The translations under genes and the position numbers were made by a program. A stretch of DNA of 64,000 nucleotides, taken from positions 62,001 through 126,000 of the forward strand of contig JAXDOD010000062.1 of assembly GCA_034669045.1 (NCBI GenBank). The letters are read 5' to 3'. Within the stretch, counting starts at the first letter, position 1. Every line of letters starts with the position of its first letter. The DNA is from VAZQ01 sp034669045 (lineage in GTDB: Bacteria > Pseudomonadota > Alphaproteobacteria > Rhizobiales > Xanthobacteraceae). A model generated the notes under the pieces. The model made no database searches. It saw only the letters and a list, made by a program, of their open reading frames with translations, and was not told the DNA's origin. Below, piece after piece: positions 44,301 to 53,760 of this stretch.

Positions 44301-46680
44301 GCCGCGCCTGCGGCAGCTCGACGGGGCGCCAGGGATGCGGGGTTGCGTGCAGCCGCTCGAAAATCGCCTTCATCCTGGCATTGCCAAACAAGCGCCAGGG
44401 GGAGGCGGCTGTCGCCTGCCGATATTCGACGAGCCACGTTTCATCGAGCGGCCTCGTCTCGGGACCGGACCAGGTCAGCAAGGTCGTCGTGCCGTCGGTC
44501 CAGCGAATACCGAAGTGGCGGGCGATCGCGTCGGGCGAAAACAGCGGACTGAAAAACAACGGATCACGCACCAGCAGCTCGCGCGAAAACAGAAAATAAT
44601 TGAGCCCCGCCGCGCGCAGCGCCGTCTCGCCCTCCTCGGCGGTGCCCCACATGACCCGATCCCAAGACCGGCCCATCAGGAAATGCGGGTAGGACCTCAT
44701 CTTGCAATCCGGCAACATGCAATAGGTCTCTGTATGCATCGACCAGACTGGCACGCGGGGTCCCACGATCCCATAAGCGCCGCGGGCGCCCGGGTAGATT
44801 CCGCCCCACGGTCCAATCGGATGTCCGCTGGATTGATGCGTGTAGGCGCCGTCGATGCTGAGCATGCCGGCGGCGTGCTTCAGAGCATTCGTGGTGAGCG
44901 GCACGATGTCGCGATTGATCGGCGTCTTGCCCGCCAGCACGACAGCACATAACGCCAGCACGGCAAGCGGCGTCGCGGGATGTCCGGCCGCGGCCCGCAA
45001 GGATGCCGCCGCTTCGTGGCGAAGCGGCACGCTCCACAGGGCGATGCCGGCAACGATCATCACCGGCACCATGAAGCTCGCGGCACGAAAGTAGGAACCT
45101 GACATGCCGCGTCCGGTGGTCGCCGTCAGCGCGCAAAACACCATGACCGCAGCCAGCAAGATGAGCGCGGGGTCCGACAGGGGGACCCGCCAGCGCCGCC
45201 GGCGGGCGCTTGCATCCCCCGCCTGCGGAAGCGGGGCTGGCTTGGAGCCGGAGCCGGAGCCGGTGCCTGCGGCCCGGCAACGCGCGCAGGCCGCCATCGC
45301 GGTCATCGCCAGGCCGCCGAACAGCAATGGCCACAGCAGGTAGGTTCGCGAGGCAAAATTCACGAAATTCAACGACTTCACGAGGGGCACGCCGGGAGCC
45401 CCATAGAAATTCAACAAAATGATCGACATCGGCAAAGCGCCCCATCGATACAGCGTCTCGATATCGGCGAACTTCCAAAGATAGGGAAAGCTTGGATCCC
45501 AGCCGCTGAGCAGACCCGACGTGACAAAATTGAGGAGCAAATTGCAGGAGCAGAGCGCACCTGCCAAAGCGGCGAAAGCCAGGCAGACAAAACCGCGACG
45601 CTCGCCCAGGCAGGCATAGGCAAGAGCCAGGACGGAAAAAACCGCCGCCACAAACACCGCGGTCATGTTGTTGACGATGATGGCTGCGGTCATCGTAGAG
45701 GCAACCCCCGCCAGCCAGGCCCTGCGCATGTTGCCGGTGTCACCGAGCGCGACGGCCGTCATCCACAGCATCGCGATGACGAAGGCCGTGTTGAACTCGT
45801 GCAGCTTGCCGAACTCGCCCCAGCCCGGCGTATAGATGTAGGTCGCGAAGAACAGGACAACGCCGGCCATCGGCCAGCCCGTGCCGGGCGCGAGCCGCCG
45901 CGCGAACAGGAATATCACCAAGCCGGCGACGGAGAGCAGGCAGAAGATCACAAGCTGCGGCGCCAAGGCATCGGTGAGCAGCATGCCGAGGAAAAACAGC
46001 CCGGCGCCCTTCGAGTAGAAGTAATGCCACCAGACCTCATTCGGCCACACGCTGCCGCGGTCCACAATGGCCTGGTACACGGGTGAATATTGGACGAAAT
46101 AGTCCTGCCCGCCGCCGGGATAGAGCCCCTTCACGAGAAGCAGCGTCCCCCAGACGAGACCGAGCGCGACACAGGCGGCTGTGAAGAGGCCTCCGCGCTC
46201 TTTGAACCCCGCGGCAAACGCGCGCTGCAATCCCGGAGCGACGAGGCGTAGCTCGCGAAACGCCAACGCCACCATGGGCAGCGTCAGGATCATCATGGCC
46301 GGTAGATTGAGGAGGTTCGCATAGCCGATGGCCAGCAGCACGACATGCCACGGACCGGTGCCTGCGAAGAACGTCAGGGCCAGGTAGTCCAGGGTCCCGA
46401 CGGCTTCGGGCTCGGCGGCGCCCAGCAACCGCAGCAGAAGCGCCCCGGCGGCCTGGACGATCCAGAACAGATAAAAAATGAACAGCACCCGGAACGCATT
46501 ATTGATGAGAACGAGAACGCCCGGATCGGAGAAATGCGTGTGGTACACATCGACCTGCTTGAACCAGGCGAGGAGCGCGACATAGCCGCCGACGAACAGC
46601 AGAAAGGCAGAAATGCCGGCCCAACGGCCGCGCGCGCGTCCAAGCCCAATCGGAGGGATCGGTTGATCGGTAGCCATCAA
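44296..46680 (-). CDS. Large polytopic membrane protein, paralogue 2
   Basis: A 794-residue membrane protein. It shares long identical runs with its downstream neighbour (FLLFVGGYVALLAWFK, HTHFSDPGVLVLINNAFRV, YIYTPGWGEFGKLHEFNTAF). The helix layout is the same, and the C-terminal soluble part again has SMHTETYCMLPDCKM and WDRVMWGTAEEGE. Two adjacent Met codons open it. Membrane GT-C-like glycosyltransferase or flippase-like roles are possible; no motif decides. The divergent spacer 46681-46779 should hold its promoter and that of the methyltransferase gene. Confidence 0.7.
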   Translation of the reverse strand: MMATDQPIPPIGLGRARGRWAGISAFLLFVGGYVALLAWFKQVDVYHTHFSDPGVLVLINNAFRVLFIFYLFWIVQAAGALLLRLLGAAEPEAVGTLDYLALTFFAGTGPWHVVLLAIGYANLLNLPAMMILTLPMVALAFRELRLVAPGLQRAFAAGFKERGGLFTAACVALGLVWGTLLLVKGLYPGGGQDYFVQYSPVYQAIVDRGSVWPNEVWWHYFYSKGAGLFFLGMLLTDALAPQLVIFCLLSVAGLVIFLFARRLAPGTGWPMAGVVLFFATYIYTPGWGEFGKLHEFNTAFVIAMLWMTAVALGDTGNMRRAWLAGVASTMTAAIIVNNMTAVFVAAVFSVLALAYACLGERRGFVCLAFAALAGALCSCNLLLNFVTSGLLSGWDPSFPYLWKFADIETLYRWGALPMSIILLNFYGAPGVPLVKSLNFVNFASRTYLLWPLLFGGLAMTAMAACARCRAAGTGSGSGSKPAPLPQAGDASARRRRWRVPLSDPALILLAAVMVFCALTATTGRGMSGSYFRAASFMVPVMIVAGIALWSVPLRHEAAASLRAAAGHPATPLAVLALCAVVLAGKTPINRDIVPLTTNALKHAAGMLSIDGAYTHQSSGHPIGPWGGIYPGARGAYGIVGPRVPVWSMHTETYCMLPDCKMRSYPHFLMGRSWDRVMWGTAEEGETALRAAGLNYFLFSRELLVRDPLFFSPLFSPDAIARHFGIRWTDGTTTLLTWSGPETRPLDETWLVEYRQATAASPWRLFGNARMKAIFERLHATPHPWRPVELPQARP

Positions 46681-46779
46681 TCATTACTATCCTGAAACGG
46701 CGATGTTCTAAAGCCAAAGACCGTTCCTGCACACCGCGTACCGCCACCAGATGCGCCGCGGGCGATTGAGCGATTTCCG

Positions 46780-47862
46780 ATGCCGCCGGATTCCGAAATC
46801 GAGCGAATGATCGCATCCTTCGAGCGCGCGCTCGAGGGGCGGTCAAACTACCTGATCGGGTTGATTGGACTTGCCGAAGTCGTCGCCAGTAAGAAACAGC
46901 AATTTCGCGCCTTCGAGCTCTGTCGAAAGGCGCTCGCAATCGGCGCGGGCGATGCCGAGGTCACCGTCAGAGCAAGGCGGCTGATGAGCTCGCTCGTGCG
47001 CGGCTACCATGTTCCGATGATGAATGATGCCCGGCGAAACGCCGCCTGGAATAAAGCCCTGAGCCGATCCATTCATCCCCGTACGCGCGCGCTGGAAATT
47101 GGAACCGGGGGCGGAATGCTGGCCTTGACGGCGGCGCGCGCCGGCGCTGAAAAAGTCACCACCTGTGAGCGCGATCCGATCCTGGCGCGGATCGCCCGTG
47201 AGATCGTCGTCCGCAACGGGTTTGCCGACCGCATCGACGTGATCGCAAAACCGTCAGCCAAGCTGGTGCCCGGCGAAGATATAAAGGCGCCGGCCGATCT
47301 GTTGTTCTGTGACATCTTCGGCGACAGCCTGTTGGATTTGGAGCCGCTGGCCGCGCTCGTCGATGCGCGTCGCCGGCTGACCACGCCGGATGCGGTTGTC
47401 GTGCCGGCCGCCGGCGCGCTCCGGCTGGCCTTGGCACATTGGGAGAGCTATTCGATTTTCGCGCGTGTCGATCATGCCGCCGGCTTCGATCTGACGCCAT
47501 TCGCGGATTTCGTCCCCGCGTCGATCAGGGTTCCGATCGGGGACCGGGCGCTGCTGTTGAGGTCGCCAGACGTCGAGGTTTTGCGCTTCGATTTCGCCGC
47601 GTTTTCCCAACCCCTGCAGGGCAGGACGGAGTTCGCCTTGGCGGCCAGCGACGATGCCGTCGTCAACGGCATCGTTCACTGGATCAGGCTGGAGCTTGAT
47701 GCGGACACGATCCTCGAAGCGCGACCGGAGCCCGGGGCGAGTTTTTTCTCCTGCCCACATTTCTGGCCCTTATCCGCACCCATCTCGATGCGGCGCGGCG
47801 ACATCCTGCGGGTCGGCGTCGCGCACGATGAAAAGCGGCTGACGATCTGGCCTGCTCCATAG
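46780..47862 (+). CDS. PRMT-like SAM methyltransferase with N-terminal helical repeat
   Basis: A 360-residue protein. Residues 1-75 are helical and could be a TPR-like pair (IERMIASFERALEGRSNYL, FRAFELCRKALAIGAGD). The SAM domain starts with HVPMMNDARRNAAWNKAL and motif I ALEIGTGGGMLALTAARAGA, then CERDP. The C-terminal half has the beta-barrel character of protein arginine methyltransferases (RFDFAAFSQPLQG, HWIRLELDADTIL). The double-E loop of true PRMTs is not clear. It converges with the lasso operon 23 nt away, so a role in modifying its product or proteins is possible only by context. Confidence 0.7.
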   Translation: MPPDSEIERMIASFERALEGRSNYLIGLIGLAEVVASKKQQFRAFELCRKALAIGAGDAEVTVRARRLMSSLVRGYHVPMMNDARRNAAWNKALSRSIHPRTRALEIGTGGGMLALTAARAGAEKVTTCERDPILARIAREIVVRNGFADRIDVIAKPSAKLVPGEDIKAPADLLFCDIFGDSLLDLEPLAALVDARRRLTTPDAVVVPAAGALRLALAHWESYSIFARVDHAAGFDLTPFADFVPASIRVPIGDRALLLRSPDVEVLRFDFAAFSQPLQGRTEFALAASDDAVVNGIVHWIRLELDADTILEARPEPGASFFSCPHFWPLSAPISMRRGDILRVGVAHDEKRLTIWPAP

Positions 47863-47885
47863 GCCGTCGTGTCCACGGTGCTCCG

Positions 47886-48764
47886 TCAGGCTGCGCCGCG
47901 TTCCGCCGTAACGGGTGCAAGTGTCACGTCATAACCCAATCGGCGCATGACGGCGCCGTGCGCGCCGACGATGCGGGCGGCCTGCTCCGGCGTCAGCGTG
48001 CGGCGCCAGCCGTCGATGCCGCCCTCGCGAAAGAACACGGCAGCCCCGGGCGGCTTCTCGAAGAATCCGGTCTCGCGCTCCTGCGCCTGCAGGCGCGGAA
48101 AGGCCGTCGCTTCAACCGCGGCCGCGATCGATTCGGTATCGCAAGGCAGGCGGAGGAATGCGGCGACATCGGCAAAAGCGGAGCGCGGATCACCCTGCAT
48201 GTCCTCGTAGCGCAGGAGATGCACCGGGAACGGCGCTGCCAGCCAGCTCTCGACATGGTCGCTCCAGCGCAGCAATAATTGACGCAATTGACGCGTCAGC
48301 CGTGTGGTCGAGCCGGAGAATGCTGCCGCCGGATCATCCATCCGCGTGATCGCCGCCTCGACGGGCTGTGCCATGTGATGCGCGAAGGACACCGCCACGG
48401 CGCGCGGATCGCGCACCACATAGACGGCGCCGAGGGTGGTGCTTCCCGGAAACAGCGGCTCGCCCGCCGGAGTCAATTGATAGGCGTCGTGCACTTTGCA
48501 ATAGAGCGGCCGTTTTGCTTCGGTCGCCCACGTCTCATAGGCGCGCGGGCGAAGATCGGTTTCCTGCTCGACCGAAAGTTCAGCGCTGTCGATACCAAGC
48601 GTGTCGTCCACAACGGTGCGATCGCTGCAAATCGGCCCAAGGAAACTCATCGCGTTGATGTCAACCGGGCGTCCGGACACCAGAGTGGCAATAGCGGCGC
48701 GCAGCCAAGTATTGCCCGATTTTGGATAGGAGGCCAACCACCAGACGCCCGCCATTGGCGTCAT
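47886..48764 (-). CDS. PAPS-dependent sulfotransferase, last gene of the lasso operon
   Basis: A 292-residue sulfotransferase. The 5'-phosphosulfate loop YPKSGNTWLR is at about 13-22, and the 3'-phosphate motif YVVRDPRAVAVSFAHH is at about 115-130. RYEDM and a typical C-terminal FFREGGIDGWRRTLTPEQ follow; the latter is the nucleotide-clamping segment of cytosolic sulfotransferases. The ATG at 48764 overlaps the kinase stop as ATGA, so it is tightly coupled to the lasso genes. Sulfotransferases are reported beside lasso kinases; sulfation of the peptide or its phosphate is inference. Confidence 0.85.
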   Translation of the reverse strand: MTPMAGVWWLASYPKSGNTWLRAAIATLVSGRPVDINAMSFLGPICSDRTVVDDTLGIDSAELSVEQETDLRPRAYETWATEAKRPLYCKVHDAYQLTPAGEPLFPGSTTLGAVYVVRDPRAVAVSFAHHMAQPVEAAITRMDDPAAAFSGSTTRLTRQLRQLLLRWSDHVESWLAAPFPVHLLRYEDMQGDPRSAFADVAAFLRLPCDTESIAAAVEATAFPRLQAQERETGFFEKPPGAAVFFREGGIDGWRRTLTPEQAARIVGAHGAVMRRLGYDVTLAPVTAERGAA

Positions 48765-49678
48765 GCTCCCGCCGCAGTCAACACTTTTTCCGCCGCTCGG
48801 TCGAGAAAAGCCGGATCGTCCGGCACATTGAGCCGCCAAATGCTGGCGCCCGCCGCCAGATGCGTCAGCGCCGCAAAGACATCTGCGCCGCGACCAAGCG
48901 CGTGCGCCGGACGGCGCATATGTACGACTCTCTGAAGTTCGACGGTGGCGTCAAACCCATGGAGCGGCGCGAGCGCGACGGTATCACTGGCAGTGGCGCG
49001 ACGAGACAGCAGGATCACGGCGGCGAGTCGCTGCGGCGACGAGGGAGCGCCGTCGGCGCAATCAACGAAATACTTTTCTTTTCCGAAAAGTGCGCGCGAT
49101 AAGCCTTCTGTTGCAATCCCCAAGTGATCGAGCGTATCGCGCCACAGCCGCAGCCGCGGATAACCCGGCAGCACGCGCGGATCGGCACCGGCGCGGGCTT
49201 CGACGACACAGATATCGTCGGTCATCATCGTATGACCATGCGCCATCAAGACGGCGGCAAGCGTCGATTTGCCGGCTGCCGAGTGGCCAGCCAACGCCAC
49301 CGCGTGACCATTTATGACGACAACGTTTGCATGCAGCGGCAGCAGACCGCGTTGGTGCCACAGCACGGCTTGAACGGGGCCCCCGAGAAGAGCACGGACA
49401 CCAGTCGGATCGATGCCGGCTTCAGACTCGATGGTGACCTCGCGTCCGTTGCGGATCAGGATGCGGGCGCTGCCCGGCAAGGCAAGCAAATATTCGCTGC
49501 GGCCTCTGGTCTGGAACAAGGGCGCGACGTGATCGGCATTGTGCAGTCGCACGGGCACGTTGCCGACGCGAAAGATCAGATCGGCCGCAGCATCCGCCGG
49601 CCCCTCCCAAGCGGTCAGGCCGGGAAGCTCGAATTCAGAGGCGAGCTTGAGCGAGGCGAGACGGTAGACATAGTTCAT
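48761..49678 (-). CDS. HPr-kinase-like lasso-peptide kinase
   Basis: A 305-residue HprK-related protein. The Walker A loop is ALAGHSAAGKSTL (about 129-141), and MMTDDICVVE at about 151-160 carries the Asp pair expected of the catalytic segment. The N-terminal half is the usual variable domain. In clusters like that of paeninodin such kinases phosphorylate the C-terminal Ser of the lasso precursor. Here the precursor ends in Ser, consistent with that. The start is ATG at 49678, overlapping the B2 stop as ATGA; a 24-codon N-terminal extension is rejected. Confidence 0.85.
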   Translation of the reverse strand: MNYVYRLASLKLASEFELPGLTAWEGPADAAADLIFRVGNVPVRLHNADHVAPLFQTRGRSEYLLALPGSARILIRNGREVTIESEAGIDPTGVRALLGGPVQAVLWHQRGLLPLHANVVVINGHAVALAGHSAAGKSTLAAVLMAHGHTMMTDDICVVEARAGADPRVLPGYPRLRLWRDTLDHLGIATEGLSRALFGKEKYFVDCADGAPSSPQRLAAVILLSRRATASDTVALAPLHGFDATVELQRVVHMRRPAHALGRGADVFAALTHLAAGASIWRLNVPDDPAFLDRAAEKVLTAAGA

Positions 49679-50109
49679 GCCGAGAAAGCCGCAACCGAGA
49701 CAAAATCGCTTGCGCAGGCATAGCCAGTCACGGGCACTTCGCCACTGCAAGTCCAGGCATGGGCCTTGAGACCGCCGGCACTCTCACGCGCGAGGCCGAG
49801 GCGGACGGTTGCCGGTAACCCCCGGCGCCGCAGCATCAACAGCGCCGCGAAAGCCTGTTGTAGGCAAACCGCACGGAACGGAACGTGGCCGGCGGCCCGG
49901 GTTATGGCGCGGCCGATCTCCTGCGCTTCGCCGGTGGCGTGGCGGCCTGCGCTGGCGTCGCCCTGCACGATGCCGAAAAGCCGCAACGCCCGCGGCAACG
50001 GTAAGACGGCAAACGTCAGACGCACGAAGAGCAACCACACCGCCGCTTCCGCCGTGCGCCGTTGTTCGGACCATGGCAGCGCAAGGAAACGGCCGAGCGC
50101 GCCCGTCAC
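49675..50109 (-). CDS. Lasso-peptide leader peptidase B2, transglutaminase-like
   Basis: A 144-residue transglutaminase-like Cys protease (Transglut_core3, McjB C-terminal domain). VPFRAVCLQQAFAALLMLRRRGLPA gives the nucleophile Cys at about 82 and GLKAHAWTCSG the His at about 117. The third residue of the triad is not certain; Asp135 is a candidate, but its spacing differs from McjB. It removes the leader peptide before ring closure. The start is GTG at 50109, overlapping the PqqD-like stop as GTGA; longer starts do not fit the family. Confidence 0.88.
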   Translation of the reverse strand: MTGALGRFLALPWSEQRRTAEAAVWLLFVRLTFAVLPLPRALRLFGIVQGDASAGRHATGEAQEIGRAITRAAGHVPFRAVCLQQAFAALLMLRRRGLPATVRLGLARESAGGLKAHAWTCSGEVPVTGYACASDFVSVAAFSA

Positions 50110-50423
50110 GTCAGCCTCACCGCATCTTGCTCCGCCATCCGGCCGAGCAATGTGCGAACATCTGCGGCGATCGTGGTGCGGTCGGCGTCGTAGTCCGCCG
50201 CCAGGCGGTCGACAAGGTCCGAAAAGGAACACGGCGGGTCGATGCGCTTCCAGATATCGCTGCCGATATCGTCAAGACCGAAATAATGGCCGCATTCGAT
50301 GCTCAGCATAACGATCTCACCGTCGACCTCCGCCGTCAGCACCGACGGACTGCGAATGATGACGGTCGCATCTCCAATGACGGGCAAGGCCCCGCCGGAC
50401 GGCAGCTTGTCTTCTGCGGCCAT
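50106..50423 (-). CDS. PqqD-family RRE protein (lasso B1)
   Basis: A 105-residue PqqD-like RiPP recognition element. The family signature is present: VDGEIVMLSIECGHYFGLDDIGSDIWKRID, followed by the winged-helix part LVDRLAADYDADRTTIAADVRTLLGRM. It binds the precursor leader and presents it to the B2 protease and probably to other enzymes. The start is ATG at 50423; the frame is open upstream, but that part is Arg/Ser-rich and unlike the family. It lies 62 nt after the oxygenase gene and overlaps B2. Confidence 0.9.
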   Translation of the reverse strand: MAAEDKLPSGGALPVIGDATVIIRSPSVLTAEVDGEIVMLSIECGHYFGLDDIGSDIWKRIDPPCSFSDLVDRLAADYDADRTTIAADVRTLLGRMAEQDAVRLT

Positions 50424-50485
50424 GGGTTTCCATCCAGAGATAAAGCGGTAGCATATTTCGCCTAGGACACGCTGTCGAGGCTGCG

Positions 50486-51703
50486 TCAGGCTTGCGCGCT
50501 TGCTGGTGCGGAGGGAATGACGTCGAAGGCCACGGAAATGCGCTGGGCGCTGACTCCTGTCGGCAGGGTCCGATGGGCGTAATATGACGGAAAGAGCAAA
50601 AGCAGACCCGGCTCCGGCTTTACGCGCCAATGTGGGAAGCGGACATTTTCGTCCGCCAGGCCGAAGGAGAGCGGCCCGAACTCGATCTCGCCTGGGTTGC
50701 TGTCCGAATCTGGTTCGACGGGGGGCGCCTCGACGTAATAGACGCCGCTGACCCAGCCAGCCGGATGGATATGCGGGATTTGATGACCATCGTGGTGAAC
50801 TTCCGTGGCCCAGCCGGCCAGATCAACGCATTCGGGGCGGTGCGCGATCATCGGATGGTCCGCAAAGGCTTGCCGTTCCGCGACGTAGGCTTCGACGGCG
50901 CCACGGATCCTCGCGAAGAGCTCCTGTGCCAGCGGACCGCCGGCAAGCTCTAACTGTCCTATCCAAGCGCCGGCGCCACGGATCGCATATTTGGGAGGCG
51001 GGGCGGTGAGGGATTTGTGAGCCAGCAGCTCGGCCGCCAGACGCGGGTTGAAATCGTCCGGAACGGCGAGCCGGCTGGCGGAAAACCACGCTGCGCGATC
51101 CACCAGTGCCGCAACCTCGTTCGCCTGCCCGAGTACCGCCGCCGCGAAGGCCATCACGGCCGGCAGGTATCCTCCCCACGCGCCGCGCGCGCGAAGATCG
51201 GCACACAAGCCCCACAACCGCTCGGCCTGCCCTCGTTTCAGGAGGATGCCGGCAACAACTGTTAAAGATTTGAAATCAGAAGATACGAATTGGGTCCCTT
51301 GAAGGCCCGCTTCCACTGCCTCATCGACACGATCGAGCTTGAGCAGCGCCTGCGCGAGATAGGTAAAGGCGGCTTCGAATCCCTTGCTCGCGGCTATGCC
51401 TAGCGCGTTGGCGGCAAGATCATGGTCGCCCGTCGCCAGAGCGGCGCGGCCGAGATAATAGAGAAGAGCGGGGTCGGCAGTGTTATCGGTAGCGAGGGAC
51501 CTCAGCCGATCAACAATCTCAGCCATGCGGTCAGCATCGAACAGTGCCATGGCGAGCTGAAGTTTAAGGTCCACACGCTCGGGCGAGGCCGCGATACCCG
51601 CTCGCAACACCGGCAATAGCTTGGCCGGCGGCAGCCGCCGAATGGATTCCCGGTTCCGCCAACGGAGAGCGGACGCTACCGCTGCCACTGCACAGGACAT
51701 CAT
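50486..51703 (-). CDS. TPR-2OG-Fe(II) oxygenase in the lasso operon
   Basis: A 405-residue two-part protein. Residues about 25-190 are TPR-like helices (LKLQLAMALFDADRM, ALLYYLGRAALATGDHDLAANAL). Residues about 205-400 are a 2OG-Fe(II) oxygenase of the 2OG-FeII_Oxy_5 type: EVHHDGHQIPHIHPAGWVSGVYYV, then PEPGLLLLFPSYYAHRTLPT, which carries the distal His and the 2OG-binding Arg region. Iron ligands are therefore likely intact. It sits between cyclase and PqqD genes on the same strand, so hydroxylation of the precursor or mature peptide is the natural reading. An unrelated substrate is possible. Confidence 0.8.
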   Translation of the reverse strand: MMSCAVAAVASALRWRNRESIRRLPPAKLLPVLRAGIAASPERVDLKLQLAMALFDADRMAEIVDRLRSLATDNTADPALLYYLGRAALATGDHDLAANALGIAASKGFEAAFTYLAQALLKLDRVDEAVEAGLQGTQFVSSDFKSLTVVAGILLKRGQAERLWGLCADLRARGAWGGYLPAVMAFAAAVLGQANEVAALVDRAAWFSASRLAVPDDFNPRLAAELLAHKSLTAPPPKYAIRGAGAWIGQLELAGGPLAQELFARIRGAVEAYVAERQAFADHPMIAHRPECVDLAGWATEVHHDGHQIPHIHPAGWVSGVYYVEAPPVEPDSDSNPGEIEFGPLSFGLADENVRFPHWRVKPEPGLLLLFPSYYAHRTLPTGVSAQRISVAFDVIPSAPASAQA

Positions 51704-51791
51704 CGGTGAAGCCTTAAAAAAAATGTGGCTGCGATCATAGTCTGCGCAAACAAAAGGTGCTAATTAAACGGAAAAACTGCCTTCGCGGGAC

Positions 51792-53729
51792 TCACTCATT
51801 CCCGCCTTCGACCCAGCGGATGAAGCGGCCGGCATGGACGCCACGCGCGAGGGCAAAACGGTATTCGTCGCGGTGCTGCTCGGCGGTCTGCTCGTCTTTC
51901 GGCCAGCGCGTCATGAGATGCTTGAGACGTGGCACATCGATCAGGCGGCTCGCCAGCGGGGAGGCTTCAAGGCGCTCGATGTCGCGGGCGATGTCCTGCC
52001 GCCGGGCGTCGAGCAGCCGGAACCAGGCCGGCGTATTAGTCCCGCGCCGGCGCTCGTCGACAATTTCCCGCGGCAGCCGGTCGGCCATCACACGGCGGGC
52101 GAATGAGCGCGGAACGCCGTCGCGGCGGTATAGCGGCTCGGGAACGGAAAGTACGAATTCAAGCAGCCGACGATCCGCGTGCGGATCTACAACGTCGATC
52201 CCGATCGTCTCGCCTGCCATCCCCCGCATGTCGCGAGCGTGTTGATTATGATCAAACAGGTAACGCGCGCGAAAACGTACCGGATTGTTGTCGCCCAGGC
52301 CGAACCAGGGATCGAAGCCCTGCTCCCGCCATTGCGGCAAAAGGCCAGATTCAGCGATGAACGCCGGATTGAGCGCACTGTAATGCGCCGGACTATGCGG
52401 ATCGCGCCCCCGCAGCCGATAGATGAGATCGCGCAGCCAAACCGGCGCTGTGAGCATCAGCACGTCGCCTGCGAACGTCCGCGCGAGATTTCGATCGCTT
52501 TCCCGTGCCACCGCCCGCAGCTCATGCTGGAACGCGTTCCATTGGCCGCTGCGCAGCAGTTCGACCAATGAAAAACTTCCCCACCAGGTCAATCCGAAAT
52601 TGCCGGCATTTCCAATCAGCAGCGTCCGGTGTCCGGCACCGGAAATGGCATCGGAGAGATGGGCGCCGGCACCTCCGGCCCCCGCGCCGGAATTAGGCAG
52701 ACTGGAGAGCACGAAAGCTCGGGTGTCGTCCTCGGCCAAAGGATGATTGCGCTCCGGCGCGATGTAGCGCATCGCCAGTCCGGGATACATGCGCGCGAGC
52801 GCCTCCAGCTTGTCGCGCTCGTCCAGATAGCGGAACCGGCCGACATCGATGCGCGTGCCGGCCGGAGCCACCAGGCTGAAGCAGGTGATGCTCTCGGACC
52901 CACCGAGCCGGACCGCGGTGGCCGCGATCGCGCTGGAATCGAGCCCACCGCTGGCCGATACAGCAACATGCGGCGTGTCTCGTATGGCCGCAGCGACCGC
53001 CAAGTCCAAAAGCTCGCGCGCTCGCCCCACATAGTCCTCGTCGCGCCGATAGGGCGGCGGCGCGGCGAGATTGGGGGCCCAGTAAGCCCGGTGATGGACC
53101 CCGGCGCGATCGATCGTTGCCAAATTGCGGCTGGGAACGCGCTCGATGCCGCGATAGAAGGTGTGCCGCGGCTCGCGGTTGTTGATGGCGATGAAATGCG
53201 CGAGCGTGATCTCGTTGATCTCGCGCGGCACGCCCGGAAGCGCGAGCAGGGCGCCAAGCGTCGTCGCGAAGCGGACGACACCTTCTCCGCAATGATAGAA
53301 AAGCGCCCGGTTGCCCAGACAGTCGCGCCCCAGCGTCAACCGGCGTGTCTCTGCTTCCCACAGCGCGAAGGCGAAGGCGCCGAGACAGCGGGCAACGCCG
53401 GCGTCGCCCCAGCGTTCGAGCATGCCCAAGATGAGTTGGTCATCCTGCGTGCGCGCCAACTCCGGCAACGTCAGTCCCAGTGCGGTGCCTAGCTCTTCGC
53501 GATTGTCCAGACGCGCGAGCGCAGCGAATAGCGTCCGCCCATTGCCGCCGGCTAAAGGCCGCGGCTCACCAGGCCCAGCGGCGGCTCGTTGTGCGAACAG
53601 CGCACCCTCGACCCGATTGCCAACTGCGCGGCCACTGTGACGGGCATTGATCGCCCGGGAAAGGTGCTCTTCAGTTCGCCTGTCGAAAGGCGGACCGTCG
53701 AATGACACGATTCCGGCGAAAGCACTCAT
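51792..53729 (-). CDS. Lasso-peptide cyclase (asparagine-synthetase-like)
   Basis: A 645-residue asparagine-synthetase homologue. The class II glutaminase domain begins MSAFAGIVSF: Ser replaces the catalytic Cys2, so glutamine hydrolysis is lost. The ATP PP-loop SASGGLDSSAIAA (about 258-270) is intact. These features and the neighbours define a lasso cyclase (C protein), which adenylates the ring Asp/Glu side chain and forms the isopeptide with residue 1 of the core. The start at 53729 lies 31 nt after the precursor stop, and the next gene follows an 88-nt spacer. Confidence 0.9.
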   Translation of the reverse strand: MSAFAGIVSFDGPPFDRRTEEHLSRAINARHSGRAVGNRVEGALFAQRAAAGPGEPRPLAGGNGRTLFAALARLDNREELGTALGLTLPELARTQDDQLILGMLERWGDAGVARCLGAFAFALWEAETRRLTLGRDCLGNRALFYHCGEGVVRFATTLGALLALPGVPREINEITLAHFIAINNREPRHTFYRGIERVPSRNLATIDRAGVHHRAYWAPNLAAPPPYRRDEDYVGRARELLDLAVAAAIRDTPHVAVSASGGLDSSAIAATAVRLGGSESITCFSLVAPAGTRIDVGRFRYLDERDKLEALARMYPGLAMRYIAPERNHPLAEDDTRAFVLSSLPNSGAGAGGAGAHLSDAISGAGHRTLLIGNAGNFGLTWWGSFSLVELLRSGQWNAFQHELRAVARESDRNLARTFAGDVLMLTAPVWLRDLIYRLRGRDPHSPAHYSALNPAFIAESGLLPQWREQGFDPWFGLGDNNPVRFRARYLFDHNQHARDMRGMAGETIGIDVVDPHADRRLLEFVLSVPEPLYRRDGVPRSFARRVMADRLPREIVDERRRGTNTPAWFRLLDARRQDIARDIERLEASPLASRLIDVPRLKHLMTRWPKDEQTAEQHRDEYRFALARGVHAGRFIRWVEGGNE

Positions 53730-53760
53730 GGATCAGCCGGTTGCACTATTCGCAACAGGA

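Noticed and set aside
51792..53729. Housekeeping asparagine synthetase
   Set aside because: The catalytic Cys2 is replaced by Ser, and the neighbours are RRE, transglutaminase-like protease, kinase and precursor genes.
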